64,000 nucleotides of DNA from DASUXA01 sp036378155 (GTDB lineage: Bacteria > Actinomycetota > Actinomycetes > Mycobacteriales > Micromonosporaceae), in assembly GCA_036378155.1 (NCBI GenBank), contig DASUXA010000016.1, positions 1 through 64,000 of the forward strand, in the 5' to 3' direction. Of the stretch, positions 1-8,995 are shown in pieces. Within the stretch, counting starts at the first letter, position 1, and every line of letters starts with the position of its first letter. The position numbers were made by a program, and so were the translations under genes. Under the pieces are notes generated by a model. It had not been told where the DNA came from. It saw nothing but the letters and a program-made list of their open reading frames with translations, and searched no databases.

Positions 1-38
1 GCGCACCGGTACCGGACGATGGGTCGCTGCGGCGGCTG

Positions 39-66
39 TGGTGGGCGCGCCCCGGCGCGCCCACCA
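39..66 (-). terminator. Strong terminator hairpin
   Basis: A 13-bp perfect inverted repeat (39-51 with 54-66) with a 2-nt loop lies just beyond the stop of the leftward membrane-protein gene. There is no T tract, as is common for actinobacterial terminators. It would end transcription of the gene at 84-611. Confidence 0.7.
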
Positions 67-83
67 CCACCCGATCAGCGTCG

Positions 84-611
84 TTACCAGCTCTTTATCC
101 AGGGCAGTTGGGCGTCCAGCCACTGCTGGAAATGCGCCACCTGGTCCGTGTGGTGGAGCCAGGGCAGGACGTTGGTGATCGCCAGGATGCCGAGCACGAT
201 GCCGGCGAGGCTGCCAATCAGTCCGAGCGTCGCGAGGCTGTGCCCGGTGACCCCGGTACGCGACGCGGCGGCGAGGCCGACGATGCTGACGATCACGCCG
301 ATGATGCCCAGCGCGATCGCCACCGGCGCGAGGACGCCGGTGAGCGCGGCGTACACCGCCGACAGCCCGACGATCAGCGCGATGGTGGCGGCCGCGCTGA
401 CGTGCGCCCACCTCTGTCCGGTCGGCTCGGTGACGACGGTGGAGTCGTGCACCCGACCCTCGTCGTACCGCACGTCGTCGGTCACCGGCGTGCGCAGGGT
501 GTCCTCGGGGTCGCCGTCGTAGCTCGCCATCCGCGCACTATGACGCGGCCCGGTGCTCCGGTCGTCGACCACGGTGTCGTCGTGCCGGCTCAGCAAACGG
601 TTTCTGACCAC
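84..611 (-). CDS. Small three-helix membrane protein
   Basis: The 175-residue product has a charged N-terminal tail of about 70 residues and three predicted membrane segments near residues 71-91, 93-116 and 124-148. It ends in a short Trp-rich tail (LPWLHH, LPWIKSW). The overall look is that of the DUF4190-type small actinobacterial membrane proteins, but no catalytic motif is visible. I chose the GTG at 611 because AGGAGG lies 7 nt upstream; the ATG at 530 has no such site and would remove 27 residues of polar tail. The gene is monocistronic between a terminator and the DHA2 exporter. The function is unknown. Confidence 0.7.
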   Translation of the reverse strand: MVRNRLLSRHDDTVVDDRSTGPRHSARMASYDGDPEDTLRTPVTDDVRYDEGRVHDSTVVTEPTGQRWAHVSAAATIALIVGLSAVYAALTGVLAPVAIALGIIGVIVSIVGLAAASRTGVTGHSLATLGLIGSLAGIVLGILAITNVLPWLHHTDQVAHFQQWLDAQLPWIKSW

Positions 612-691
612 TTCCACACCTCCTGTGACCGCCCAGGACGCCAGGGGAGCGGCCCGGGTCACACACAGTGAGGTACCCGTCAGGGTGGGCG

Positions 692-2272
692 TCACACCTG
701 CGGCGTCTCGGCCACCGCGGTCTGGTCGTTGCGGCGCGCCGAGCGCAGCGGAAGTTCCTTCAGCAGCAGCACGGCGACGAAGGCGAGCAGCGCCGCCGGT
801 ACCGCGGCCAGGAACACCGCCTGCAGCGCCCGGTCGAACCCCTCGAGGATGATCTGCTGGAACGCGGCGGGCAGGTGGTGGATGGCGTCGGGGGTACCGA
901 GGTTGTTCAGCGAGCCGCCGTGTCCGGTGGGAAGGTGGTTGCGCCGGGCGAGCCGGATGATCTCCGAACTGGCGCGGTTGGTCAGGATGGCGCCGAATGC
1001 CGCCACGCCGACCGCGCCGCCGAGCGAGCGGAAGTACGACACGCCCGAGGTCGCCGCCGCCATGTCGTGCCGGGTGACGGCGTTCTGCGCGGCGAGGATC
1101 AGAACCTGCATGGTCATGCCGAGCCCCACGCCGAGGATCGCGAGTCCGGTGCCGACCAGCCACAGCGTCGACCCGACGTGCAGCCGGGACAGGGTGGCCA
1201 GCCCGGCGGCGACGACCAGCAGACCGATCACCGGGAACGCCTTCCAGCGTCCGGTCCTGGTGACCACCCTGCCGGTGGTGACCGAGGCGATGAACATGCC
1301 GACCACCAGCGGCAGCATCATCAGCCCGGAGCGGGTCGGGCTGAGCGACTTCACGATCTGCAGGTACTGCGGCATGTAGATGATGCCGCCGTACAGCGCG
1401 ACGCCGACCAGCAGCCCGGCGAGCGAGGTGAGCACGAAGGTGCGGTCGCGGAACAGCCGGGGCGGCAGGATCGGGTCGACCGCGTGCCGCTCGGCCCACA
1501 CGGCGAGGACGAACATCAGCAGGCTCACCGTGAGCAGCCCGTACGTCCAGCCGGACCGCCAGGCGAACTCCTGCCCGCCCAGCGACAGCACCAGCATCAG
1601 TGCCGCCGAGCCGGCGGTCAGGAACGTCGCGCCCAGCCAGTCGACGCGGGTCTTGCGACGTACGTGGGTGAGCTTGAGGATCTTCTGCACCATCACGAAC
1701 GCGACCACGGCCAGGGGCACGCTCACCCAGAAGCACCACCGCCAGCCGAGCCAGCTCGCGTCCACGATGAACCCGCCGAGCAGCGGACCGGCGACGGTGG
1801 ACACCCCGAACGCGGCGCCCAGGTATCCGGAGTACCGCCCGCGCTCCCGGGGCTCCACGACGTCACCGAGGATCACCTGGGTCAACGCGCCGAGACCGCC
1901 GGCGCCGATGCCCTGTACCGCACGCGCGGCGATCAGTTCGCCCATGTTCTGCGAGAAGCCCGCCGCGACGGAGGCGACGATGAACAGCACCAGGGAGAAC
2001 TGGAACAGCAGCTTGCGCCCGTACAGGTCGGACAGCTTGCCCCACAGCGGCGTGGACGCCGTCATGGTCAGCAGGGTGGCGCTGGCAACCCAGGAGAGTT
2101 CGTTCTGGCCGCCGAGTTCGCCGACGATGGTCGGCAGCGCGGTACCGACGACGGAGGTGGCGATCATCGAGGTGAGCATCGCCATCAGCAGCGCGGCGAT
2201 GATCTCCAGGATCTGCCGGTGGGTGTACCGCGGGGTGAGCACCGGAGTGGCGGGCTCGGCGGTCGTGGTCAC
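692..2272 (-). CDS. DHA2-family MFS drug exporter (EmrB/QacA type)
   Basis: The 526-residue protein has about 14 hydrophobic segments, as expected for the proton-driven DHA2 family. The loop-2 signature (GKLSDLYGRK) is intact, and the motif-C region in the fifth helix reads AGPLLGG. Such proteins export hydrophobic cations and antibiotics through the inner membrane. A GTG start at 2272 is preferred over the upstream TTG at 2302 because AGGAG sits 8 nt before it. A TetR gene is divergent, and a dyad at 2421-2436 lies between them, so the exporter is probably repressed by that TetR protein and induced by its own substrate. The substrate cannot be read from sequence. Confidence 0.9.
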   Translation of the reverse strand: MTTTAEPATPVLTPRYTHRQILEIIAALLMAMLTSMIATSVVGTALPTIVGELGGQNELSWVASATLLTMTASTPLWGKLSDLYGRKLLFQFSLVLFIVASVAAGFSQNMGELIAARAVQGIGAGGLGALTQVILGDVVEPRERGRYSGYLGAAFGVSTVAGPLLGGFIVDASWLGWRWCFWVSVPLAVVAFVMVQKILKLTHVRRKTRVDWLGATFLTAGSAALMLVLSLGGQEFAWRSGWTYGLLTVSLLMFVLAVWAERHAVDPILPPRLFRDRTFVLTSLAGLLVGVALYGGIIYMPQYLQIVKSLSPTRSGLMMLPLVVGMFIASVTTGRVVTRTGRWKAFPVIGLLVVAAGLATLSRLHVGSTLWLVGTGLAILGVGLGMTMQVLILAAQNAVTRHDMAAATSGVSYFRSLGGAVGVAAFGAILTNRASSEIIRLARRNHLPTGHGGSLNNLGTPDAIHHLPAAFQQIILEGFDRALQAVFLAAVPAALLAFVAVLLLKELPLRSARRNDQTAVAETPQV

Positions 2273-2420
2273 GAATCGTTCTCCTACGGGTACCAGGGGC
2301 AACGGGACGCACAGCCCGAGCGGTGCGGTGGCGGCATTGCCGACGCGGAAAGCGGACCGACCTTCGTTCGGCTCGACGGACGCCGTCGACGCGCACAGTG
2401 CCGGGCGCGTAACAGATTAT

Positions 2421-2436
2421 GTAATCGATCGTTTAC
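2421..2436. promoter_or_regulatory. Probable TetR operator dyad
   Basis: GTAATCGATCGTTTAC is a 16-bp palindrome with only one mismatched pair. It sits in the AT-rich gap between the divergent exporter and TetR genes, about 26 bp upstream of the predicted -10 of tetR. It is the obvious site for autoregulation and exporter control. The position and symmetry are seen; binding is inferred. Confidence 0.7.
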
Positions 2437-2461
2437 TTGTCAAGTCAACGCTTGCGCGCTC

Positions 2462-2467
2462 TACCAT
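2462..2467 (+). promoter_or_regulatory. -10 element of a likely leaderless tetR transcript
   Basis: TACCAT fits the TANNNT form of actinobacterial -10 elements. It is followed after 6 nt by the GTG start at 2474, so transcription would begin at the start codon itself. A TTGTCA at 2438-2443 lies 18 bp upstream and could serve as a -35. Confidence 0.5.
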
Positions 2468-2473
2468 TGCCGC

Positions 2474-3058
2474 GTGACCACGGTCGAGACACGTACCCGC
2501 GACCGAGGCGCGACCGAACGGCGCATCCTCGCCGAGGCGACGCGCCTGTTCGCCGCCGACGGGTACGGCCAGGTCGGCATGCGCGCGGTCGCCGCCGCCG
2601 CCGGGGTCAACGTGGCGCTGGTGCACCGGTACTTCGGATCCAAACTCGGCTTGTTCGACGCGGTACTGTCCGCCGACGGCAACGAACCGCCGGACCTCGC
2701 CGCGATCCCGCTCGCCGAGCTGCCCCGACGACTCGCGGAGTACGCGACCAGCCCCGGTCGGGACCCGGGCAGCCCGGTGCTGCAGGCGCTCAACCGGTCC
2801 GGCGTGGTACCCGAGGTGCGCGACCTGCTGCGCGAACGGTGGAAGCGGGCGCTGCTGGTACCGCTGTCCCGCCGGCTGTCCGGACCGCACGCGCAGACCC
2901 GCGCCGCGCTGTGCGCCATGGTGATCATGGGGGTGGGTACCGGTCGGATGGTGCTCGGCGAGGACGCCCCCGCGCCCGCCGACCTCACCGACCGGCTCAC
3001 CGACGTGTTCCGCGCCTGCATCGAATGCCCGGAGCAGGCGCGCGGTACGGACGGGTGA
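2474..3058 (+). CDS. TetR-family transcriptional regulator
   Basis: The 194-residue protein opens with a standard TetR DNA-binding domain: the first helix begins near residue 12 (ERRILAEATRLFAADGY) and the HTH recognition region includes VNVALVHRYFGSK followed by LFDAVL. The C-terminal two thirds is the ligand-binding helical bundle. The gene is divergent from a DHA2 exporter with a shared dyad between them, the classic layout of an efflux pump and its local repressor. The GTG at 2474 is placed directly behind a -10 element, so the mRNA is probably leaderless. The inducer is unknown. Confidence 0.88.
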   Translation: MTTVETRTRDRGATERRILAEATRLFAADGYGQVGMRAVAAAAGVNVALVHRYFGSKLGLFDAVLSADGNEPPDLAAIPLAELPRRLAEYATSPGRDPGSPVLQALNRSGVVPEVRDLLRERWKRALLVPLSRRLSGPHAQTRAALCAMVIMGVGTGRMVLGEDAPAPADLTDRLTDVFRACIECPEQARGTDG

Positions 3059-3097
3059 CGGTCATCGGTGCCCCCTCGGGCGCTGCGACGGACGGCG

Positions 3098-5233
3098 TCA
3101 GGTCGTGCCGTTCAGCCACGCCGCCGAGGACCCCACCGTGGTGAGCCGCTGGGTGGCGCGGGACAGCGCCACGTACAGCGTGCGCACCCCCGATCCAGAC
3201 CCGATCTCGTCCGGCTCGACCAGCACCACCGCGTCGTACTCCATGCCCTTCGCCTCCAGGCAGTCCACCACCTGAAGCCGGGCGTCGGAGGTCGCCGCCA
3301 GCCAGCCGGCGACCTCCTCGCGGCGCCCCACCGGCGTCACCACGCCGACCGTTCCCGACACCTCGTCGAGCACCTCGGACACGGCTGAGCGGACCGCGTC
3401 CGGTACCGCCTCGCGAGCGACCACATGGTGCGTCGGGTCGACTCCGGAGGCACGTACCGCCTGCGGCAGTTCGATGTCCGGGTGCGCCGCCCGGATCACC
3501 CGCGCCGCGACCGCGAAGATCTCCACCGAGTTGCGGTAGTTCGTGGTGAGCGTGTGCCGGTACCGGCGGCGCGAGCCGAGCGCCGCGTCGCGTGCCCGCC
3601 GCGTCTCCGCCGCGTCGCCGGCCCACGCCGACTGCGCCGGATCGCCCACGATCGTCCAGCTCGCGTGCTCGCCCCGCCGGCCCAGCATGCGCCACTGCAT
3701 CGGCGACACGTCCTGCGCCTCGTCGACCACGACGTGGGCGTACTCGCGGTAGTCGGCGGACCGCTCCACCGCCACGGCGCGGGCTGCCGCCTCGCGTTCC
3801 GCGCGGGTGGCGAGTTCACGTACCCCCGCGACGGTGTACGGGTCGGCGACCCGGCGCGGTCGCGCCGGGGGACGCCCCAGCAGTTCGTCCAGCTCGTCCA
3901 GCAGCGGCACGTCCTCGACGGTGAGGTCGCCGAACACCAACCGGTCGATCTCCGCCTGCTTGAGGATGCCGTCGGCGTACCGGTGCAGCCGGTCCCGGTC
4001 GGCGAACCAGCCGAGCACGTCGACCGGACGCAGCCGCGGCCACCAGGCGCCCATGAACGCGACGAACTCGCGGCGCTCCGCTATCTCCTCGGCGAACTCC
4101 GCCCGGTCCCGGCGCAGGTGACCGGCGAGCAGTTGCTCCGACTGCCGCCACAGCGCGTCGAGGACCAGTCCCGCCGCCTTCGCGCGTACCCGGTTGCGCT
4201 GCGCTCCCGAGGCGAGCAGGTCGTCCCGCAGTCGATCCAGATCCTGCGCGGTGAGCTGGAGCAGTTGCCCCCGGTACAGCAGCCGGAAGCCGTCCGGCGA
4301 ACCCGGCGCGGCGTCCCGCGCCGCCCGCGCCAGCACCCGCGCCATCCGCAGCGAACCCTTGACCACCGCCGACTCGGGCGGGTCGTGCCGGGTCGCCTCG
4401 ACCGGCTCGCCGGACCAGTCCACGACCAGCGAACCGAGCGCGCGCAGCGTGACGTCCTCCTCGCCGAGCGACGGCAGCACACGGGAGATGTACCGGACGA
4501 ACACCGGCGACGGTCCGACCACGAGGACCCCGCCGCCGGCGAACCGGGACCGGTCCGAGTACAGCAGGTACGCGACCCGGTGCAGGGCGACGGCGGTCTT
4601 GCCGGTACCCGGACCGCCCTGCACCAGGGTCACCCCGGAGCCGGGGGAGCGGATCGCCTCGTCCTGCTCGCGTTGGATGGTCGCGACGATGTCGCGCATC
4701 GCGGTACCGGTCGCCCGGTTCAGCGTCGCGATCAACGCGCCGTCGCCGACCACCCTCATGTCCGGCGGCGCGGCGTCCGGGTCCAGCAGGTCGTCCTCGA
4801 TGCCGGTGACCTTCTCGCCGGCTGACGTGATCATCCGGCGTCGTACCACGCCCTGCGGGTCGGCGGCGGTCGCCCGGTAGAACGGCGCGGCAGCCGGCGC
4901 CCGCCAGTCGATCACCAACGGTTTCGCGTCGTCGTCCCGCAGCCCGAGCCGACCGACGTACCGGGTCTCCCCGCCGCGGAGGTCGAGCCGACCGAAGACC
5001 AGCCCCTCGTGCTCCGAGTCGAGCGCCCGGCGGCGCCGCGCCAGGTGGTACACCATCGCGTCGCGCTCCACCAGGGCGCTGAACGTGCCCACCCGCGCCA
5101 GCCGGTACCCGGCCGCCTCGCGCTGCGTGGCTTCCCGGCGCAGCACCTCCAGCCGGGCGTACACCCGGTCGACGTGACGCTGCTCGACGGCGATCTCTTC
5201 GGCGACGGTCTGCGGGGCGGGACGGTTCACCAT
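3098..5233 (-). CDS. HelD/HelR-like RNA polymerase-associated ATPase
   Basis: The 711-residue superfamily 1 helicase-like protein has an N-terminal coiled coil (residues about 8-60), Walker A GGPGTGKTA (206-214), a DEAQD Walker B and a C-terminal LYVALSRA helicase VI motif. The N-terminal coil plus the block LVIDWRAPAAAPFY is typical of HelD, which binds RNA polymerase and releases stalled complexes; actinobacterial HelR homologues protect against rifamycins. The length matches the family. The ATG at 5233 has GAGGAG almost touching it; the next codon, GTG at 5230, is better spaced and may be the true start. No rifamycin-associated element is visible upstream. UvrD/Rep function is a less likely alternative. 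Confidence 0.85.
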   Translation of the reverse strand: MVNRPAPQTVAEEIAVEQRHVDRVYARLEVLRREATQREAAGYRLARVGTFSALVERDAMVYHLARRRRALDSEHEGLVFGRLDLRGGETRYVGRLGLRDDDAKPLVIDWRAPAAAPFYRATAADPQGVVRRRMITSAGEKVTGIEDDLLDPDAAPPDMRVVGDGALIATLNRATGTAMRDIVATIQREQDEAIRSPGSGVTLVQGGPGTGKTAVALHRVAYLLYSDRSRFAGGGVLVVGPSPVFVRYISRVLPSLGEEDVTLRALGSLVVDWSGEPVEATRHDPPESAVVKGSLRMARVLARAARDAAPGSPDGFRLLYRGQLLQLTAQDLDRLRDDLLASGAQRNRVRAKAAGLVLDALWRQSEQLLAGHLRRDRAEFAEEIAERREFVAFMGAWWPRLRPVDVLGWFADRDRLHRYADGILKQAEIDRLVFGDLTVEDVPLLDELDELLGRPPARPRRVADPYTVAGVRELATRAEREAAARAVAVERSADYREYAHVVVDEAQDVSPMQWRMLGRRGEHASWTIVGDPAQSAWAGDAAETRRARDAALGSRRRYRHTLTTNYRNSVEIFAVAARVIRAAHPDIELPQAVRASGVDPTHHVVAREAVPDAVRSAVSEVLDEVSGTVGVVTPVGRREEVAGWLAATSDARLQVVDCLEAKGMEYDAVVLVEPDEIGSGSGVRTLYVALSRATQRLTTVGSSAAWLNGTT

Positions 5234-5352
5234 GCTCCTCGGGCGGCGACGGCAACGGGCACAGGCGAGGGTACGGCGCGCGGGCCCGACGAAAATCGGT
5301 CATCGACCCGATGTCGTGGCTGCCCCCGCCCGGTAACGTCGAAAACAGGCGA

Positions 5353-5805
5353 TCAGTCCTGGTTGGAGAACTCCTCGCGGAGCGCCCGTTGCAGCAGGTC
5401 CGCCTCGTGCCGGTCCGCCGCCGCCCGGTCCCGGTGTTCCCGTGCCGCCCGCTCGTGGAACGCGATGTCGCCGACACCGGCGTCGACGGCGTGTTCGTGC
5501 GCCGCCGCCGCCGAGTCGTGCGCGTGGGCGGCGGCGAGATGCGCCTCGATCGTCGCCTGCTGGGCACGTCGCGCGCGGTCGGCGGATTCGGCGAGCCGGG
5601 CGACCGCCTGGTCCACGTCGGGCTGCCCGGGCTCCGGTGGTCGGTCGGGGCCCTCGGCCGCGAGAGCAACCCGATCGCGCACGCCTTGTAGCTCCCGCAA
5701 CCGCAGGGTGATCTGGTCGACGCGGGTCCGTGCCTGCGCGGCTCGTCGACCCGCGTCCCGCGCCGTCTGCTCGGCGTGGCGGGCGCGGTCGTCGTCGCCG
5801 GTCAC
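5353..5805 (-). CDS. Small helical protein of the CheB-CheR operon
   Basis: This 150-residue protein is almost wholly helical, rich in Ala, Arg, Asp and His, with heptad-like stretches (AARDAGRRAAQARTRVDQI and LARLAES-type repeats). No signal peptide or membrane segment is present. The GTG start at 5805 overlaps the TGA of the upstream CheR/PAS gene by 4 bp, which implies translational coupling. I do not recognise a named family. Given the context it may be a scaffold or substrate for the CheR/CheB pair, but that is inference. Confidence 0.65.
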   Translation of the reverse strand: MTGDDDRARHAEQTARDAGRRAAQARTRVDQITLRLRELQGVRDRVALAAEGPDRPPEPGQPDVDQAVARLAESADRARRAQQATIEAHLAAAHAHDSAAAAHEHAVDAGVGDIAFHERAAREHRDRAAADRHEADLLQRALREEFSNQD

Positions 5806-7718
5806 GGCTGGGCGTCCCGGGAGAGTCCGGCCTGGTCGCGGCGGTCGCGACCGTCGGTCGGCGGCGCGGGCGCCGGCGTTTCGAAGCCGGCGGTCTCCAT
5901 GGCGAGCAGGACGCCGAGCGGTTCCTCGCCGCGGGACAGGGGTGTGGCGACGACGCGTACCTCGATGGTCCGCCCCCGCCGGTTCACCGCGTTCAGGGTG
6001 AGCTCCCGGAGGTTCGCGGCGCCGGACAGCACGTCGCGGATCATCGGACGGAGCCGGTCGGCGGGCAGCCCGATATCGAGGTTGAGGAAGTGCTCGCCGA
6101 CCGCCTCGTCCCGGCGGACCCCCCACAGGTCCTCGGCGCGCGAGTTCCACACCCGTACCCGCAGGTCGCTGTTGAGCACGGCGACCCCGGCGCGCAGGCT
6201 GGTCAGCACCGCTTCCAGGAAGGCGTTGGCTCGGTCGAGCTCAGCGGTACGCTCGCGCAACTCGTCGTTGATCGTCTGCAGTTCGTCGTTGGTCGACTGG
6301 AGTTCCTCGTTCATGGTCTCGAGCTCCTCGTTGGTCGACTGGAGTTCCTCGTTCGTCGTCTCCAACTCCTCGACCGTGGACTGCAGTTCCTCGTTGGTGG
6401 TCTCCAACTCCTCGTTGGTCGACTGGAGTTCCTCGTACGCCGTCTCCAGCCGCCGGTTCGCCCGTTCCAGCTCGTCCCGCAGGCGGTGCGCGCCGGTCAC
6501 GTCCATGAAGACCAACGTCATGCCGACGAGCCCGAAGTCGCCGGCGACCAGGGGCGTGACCTGGATGTCGAGGTACGTGACCTGGCCGGGTCCGGCCTGG
6601 TAGCTCACCCCGCGCACCTCGCGGGTCCGTCGCTCGAGTTGCGCCTGGTCGACGAGGTGGCGCAACTCGGCGGGCCGGTACGACAGCCGCAGGTCCTGGA
6701 ACGGGCGACCGACGTCCTTCGCGGACACGTCGAACAGCCGTTCCGCCTCCCGGTTCGCCAGCGCGACGAGGCCGTCTGAGGTAAGTACCACCTGTGCCAC
6801 CGGGCTTGCCAGGAACGCCTCGTTCCGCAGCCGGTCCAGTCCACCCACCGGGATGTCCGACGGCGGGTCGACGGCAGCGGCGACGACGTCCCGCTCGACG
6901 GCGTGGCCGGGCGCGGCCTTGCGGAACAGGCGCCGCTTCAGGTCGATCGGAGTGAACAGGTCGCCGTGGCTGAGCAGCATCTCGGCTCTGCCGAGGAACA
7001 GCACACCGCCGTCGTTGAGCGCGAAGTGGAACCGCGACAGGATGCGTGCCTGCGCCTCGGCGTTGAAGTACATCAATGTATTGCGGCACGCGATGAGGTC
7101 GAGGCGGGAGATCGGCGCGTCCTGTACCAGGTCGTTGCGACCGAAGATCACCGAGCGGCGCAGGTCCTTGCGGAACGCGTAACCGCCCAGGCTCGGCTCG
7201 AAGTACCTCGACTGCAGCTCGGGCGGCAACCCGCGCAGGTCACGCTCGTCGTACACGGCGTGCCGCGCCTTGGTCAGCGCGTCCTCGTCAACGTCCGTGG
7301 CGTAGATCTTGACGCGGCGTCGGAACCGCTCGACCCCCATCGCCTCCGCCGCCGTGATCGCCAGGCTGTACGCCTCCTCGCCGGACGCGCACCCGGCGCT
7401 CCACATCCGGATCGGCGCGTCCGTCTCCCGGCGGGCGAGGATTCCGGGCAGCACCTGCGTCGCCAGGGCATCCCACGCCTCCGGATCGCGGAAGAAACCG
7501 GTGACGTTGATCAGAATGGTGTTGAACAGGGCCACGAACTCGTTCGGGTGTACCTGCAGGTAGTCCAGGTAGTCGGCGTGGTCGGAGATGCCGACCTCAG
7601 CCATCCGGCGCGCCACCCGACGGGTCAGGCTCGCCCGCTTGTACCCGGTGAAGTCGAAGCCGCGCGACTCCTTCAGGTACGTCAGCAGCGCTTCGAAGGG
7701 TGTGTCGGGCTCGGTCAT
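5802..7718 (-). CDS. CheR-type methyltransferase with PAS domains and coiled coil
   Basis: The 638-residue protein begins with a CheR N-terminal helical domain (1-55), followed by a SAM-dependent methyltransferase domain with the motif MWSAGCASGEEAYSLA near residue 105. A PAS domain lies around 300-400, a long heptad coiled coil made of EEL-TN repeats around 410-505, and a second PAS domain at the C terminus. CheR methylates glutamates on receptors, but no chemoreceptor gene is in view. The ATG at 7718 has GGAG 5 nt upstream. It follows the CheB-like gene by 30 nt and overlaps the next gene by 4 bp, so the three form one operon. Confidence 0.85.
   Translation of the reverse strand: MTEPDTPFEALLTYLKESRGFDFTGYKRASLTRRVARRMAEVGISDHADYLDYLQVHPNEFVALFNTILINVTGFFRDPEAWDALATQVLPGILARRETDAPIRMWSAGCASGEEAYSLAITAAEAMGVERFRRRVKIYATDVDEDALTKARHAVYDERDLRGLPPELQSRYFEPSLGGYAFRKDLRRSVIFGRNDLVQDAPISRLDLIACRNTLMYFNAEAQARILSRFHFALNDGGVLFLGRAEMLLSHGDLFTPIDLKRRLFRKAAPGHAVERDVVAAAVDPPSDIPVGGLDRLRNEAFLASPVAQVVLTSDGLVALANREAERLFDVSAKDVGRPFQDLRLSYRPAELRHLVDQAQLERRTREVRGVSYQAGPGQVTYLDIQVTPLVAGDFGLVGMTLVFMDVTGAHRLRDELERANRRLETAYEELQSTNEELETTNEELQSTVEELETTNEELQSTNEELETMNEELQSTNDELQTINDELRERTAELDRANAFLEAVLTSLRAGVAVLNSDLRVRVWNSRAEDLWGVRRDEAVGEHFLNLDIGLPADRLRPMIRDVLSGAANLRELTLNAVNRRGRTIEVRVVATPLSRGEEPLGVLLAMETAGFETPAPAPPTDGRDRRDQAGLSRDAQP
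6262..6437 (-). repeat. 21-bp tandem units encoding coiled-coil heptads
   Basis: Eight or so imperfect 21-bp units within the CheR/PAS gene each encode one 7-residue heptad of the type NEELQST or NEELETT. The repeat is seen both in DNA and protein. Its length sets the reach of the coiled coil between the two PAS domains and could vary by slippage. Confidence 0.8.
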
Positions 7719-7748
7719 CGAAGCTCCACGGTCAACCACGGCGGTGGG

Positions 7749-8783
7749 TCACCCGGCCTGTTCCGGTTCCTCGGCGGGGGTACCGGCCGCGGCGAGCCGG
7801 GCGATCAGGCCACGGAGGACGCGACCGGCGTGCTGCGCCTCCCGGCTCGCCTCCTCGAACCGGTCCGCCGACCGGTGACGGCCCCGGCGCTGCGACGCGT
7901 CCGCCATCCGGCGCGCCAACTCCGCCTTCTCGTCCAGACCGCGCAGCGCCACCCACAGCGCCTTCTCGAACGCGACTCCCTGCGCGTCGAGCAGGCTGCC
8001 CGGCGACCAGACGTGACCCACCCAGCACCGGTACCGGGGGGTCGGCTCACCCGGCAGCTCGAACAGGCCGCCGCCGCAGTCCGGGCAGGCGAGCCCCACC
8101 GACGGCAGAGACACGGCACCCGCGCCGAGGTCGACGTCCTCCAGCGGCGCGTCGGTATCGACCGGAACGCCCGGCGCGTCGGTGTCGGTGGCGACGGGCG
8201 CGGCGTCCGTTTCGGCTACCGCCGCGACCAGCTCCGTCACTGCCCGCCCGAGCTCGGCCGCCGGGTACACGCCGTCGGTCTTCACGTGCGTCAGCACGCT
8301 GCGCGGCATCGAGTCGTGCAGCGCGTCCCGTGGGTCCTGGACCAGCAGCCGCCCGCCCAACTGGACCACGTCGTCCGCGCCGGCGGTACCGTCGTCGCGC
8401 GCCCCCGACAGCACCACCGCGATCGTGCGCGGACCCCAGGCGTGCGCCGCGGAGCGGAACAGCGGGTCGACGGCGGGACGGTGCCCGTTTTCGGCGGGTC
8501 CCCGGGACAACGCGATCCGAGTGTCGAAGACCAGCATGTGGTGGTCGGCCGGCGCCACGAAGATTCGCTCGCCGCGCAGCCGTTCGCCGTGGACCGCGGC
8601 GGCGGCGCGCAGCGCGCCGGCACGGGTGAGGATTCCCGGCAGGGCACTCGGTCCCTGCCGGGGAATGTGCAGTACCACCAGGACCGCGGCGGGAAGGTCG
8701 CCGGGAAGCCCAGCGACCAGGGCGCGCAGCGCTTCCACACCGCCCGCTGACGCACCGACCACGACCAGGGCGTTTGGTGGCAC
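7749..8783 (-). CDS. CheB-like protein-glutamate methylesterase with zinc-binding tail
   Basis: The 344-residue protein consists of a CheB catalytic domain without a receiver domain: Ser12 in GASAGG, His39 in VLHIPRQG and the Asp of SGARDDGTAG form the triad. The C-terminal part carries CPDCGG and RCWVGH, a likely zinc ribbon seen in stand-alone actinobacterial CheB homologues. Lack of a receiver domain means it is not directly controlled by CheA phosphorylation. GTG at 8783 is chosen because GAGGAGG precedes it and the protein then starts at the first beta strand; an upstream in-frame ATG at 8891 would add 36 low-complexity residues. Confidence 0.85.
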   Translation of the reverse strand: MPPNALVVVGASAGGVEALRALVAGLPGDLPAAVLVVLHIPRQGPSALPGILTRAGALRAAAAVHGERLRGERIFVAPADHHMLVFDTRIALSRGPAENGHRPAVDPLFRSAAHAWGPRTIAVVLSGARDDGTAGADDVVQLGGRLLVQDPRDALHDSMPRSVLTHVKTDGVYPAAELGRAVTELVAAVAETDAAPVATDTDAPGVPVDTDAPLEDVDLGAGAVSLPSVGLACPDCGGGLFELPGEPTPRYRCWVGHVWSPGSLLDAQGVAFEKALWVALRGLDEKAELARRMADASQRRGRHRSADRFEEASREAQHAGRVLRGLIARLAAAGTPAEEPEQAG

Positions 8784-8995
8784 CCCACCTCCTCGGTCAG
8801 GCGGTCTCGCGGCAGTACCTGCCCCGGGCACCGGTACCCAGGCTAGTGCGCCGGAGCCGGTGTGGCGTAGGTTTCCGACACCGGCGGTCATGATCTGGTG
8901 TTGCGACCACCGTCCCGTGGGTATGGCGTGGCTGTGAGGCTCCCACTGACAACCGTGTCGTCGGTTCGTTTCCCCGGCTCAACCAGCCTGCCGGC

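Noticed and set aside
668..2473. Long rightward frame of about 600 codons upstream of tetR
   Set aside because: It is antisense to the DHA2 exporter, its translation is low-complexity Arg/Gly/Gln, and only the last 194 codons have TetR features.
5234..5352. Rifamycin-associated element before the HelD gene
   Set aside because: I looked for a long inverted repeat with the CTTGCGGCAAG type core and found none; only a weak ATCGG/CCGAT pair is present.
6262..6437. Tandem repeat as a mobile or satellite element
   Set aside because: The 21-bp units are in frame and encode regular coiled-coil heptads common in CheR/PAS proteins.
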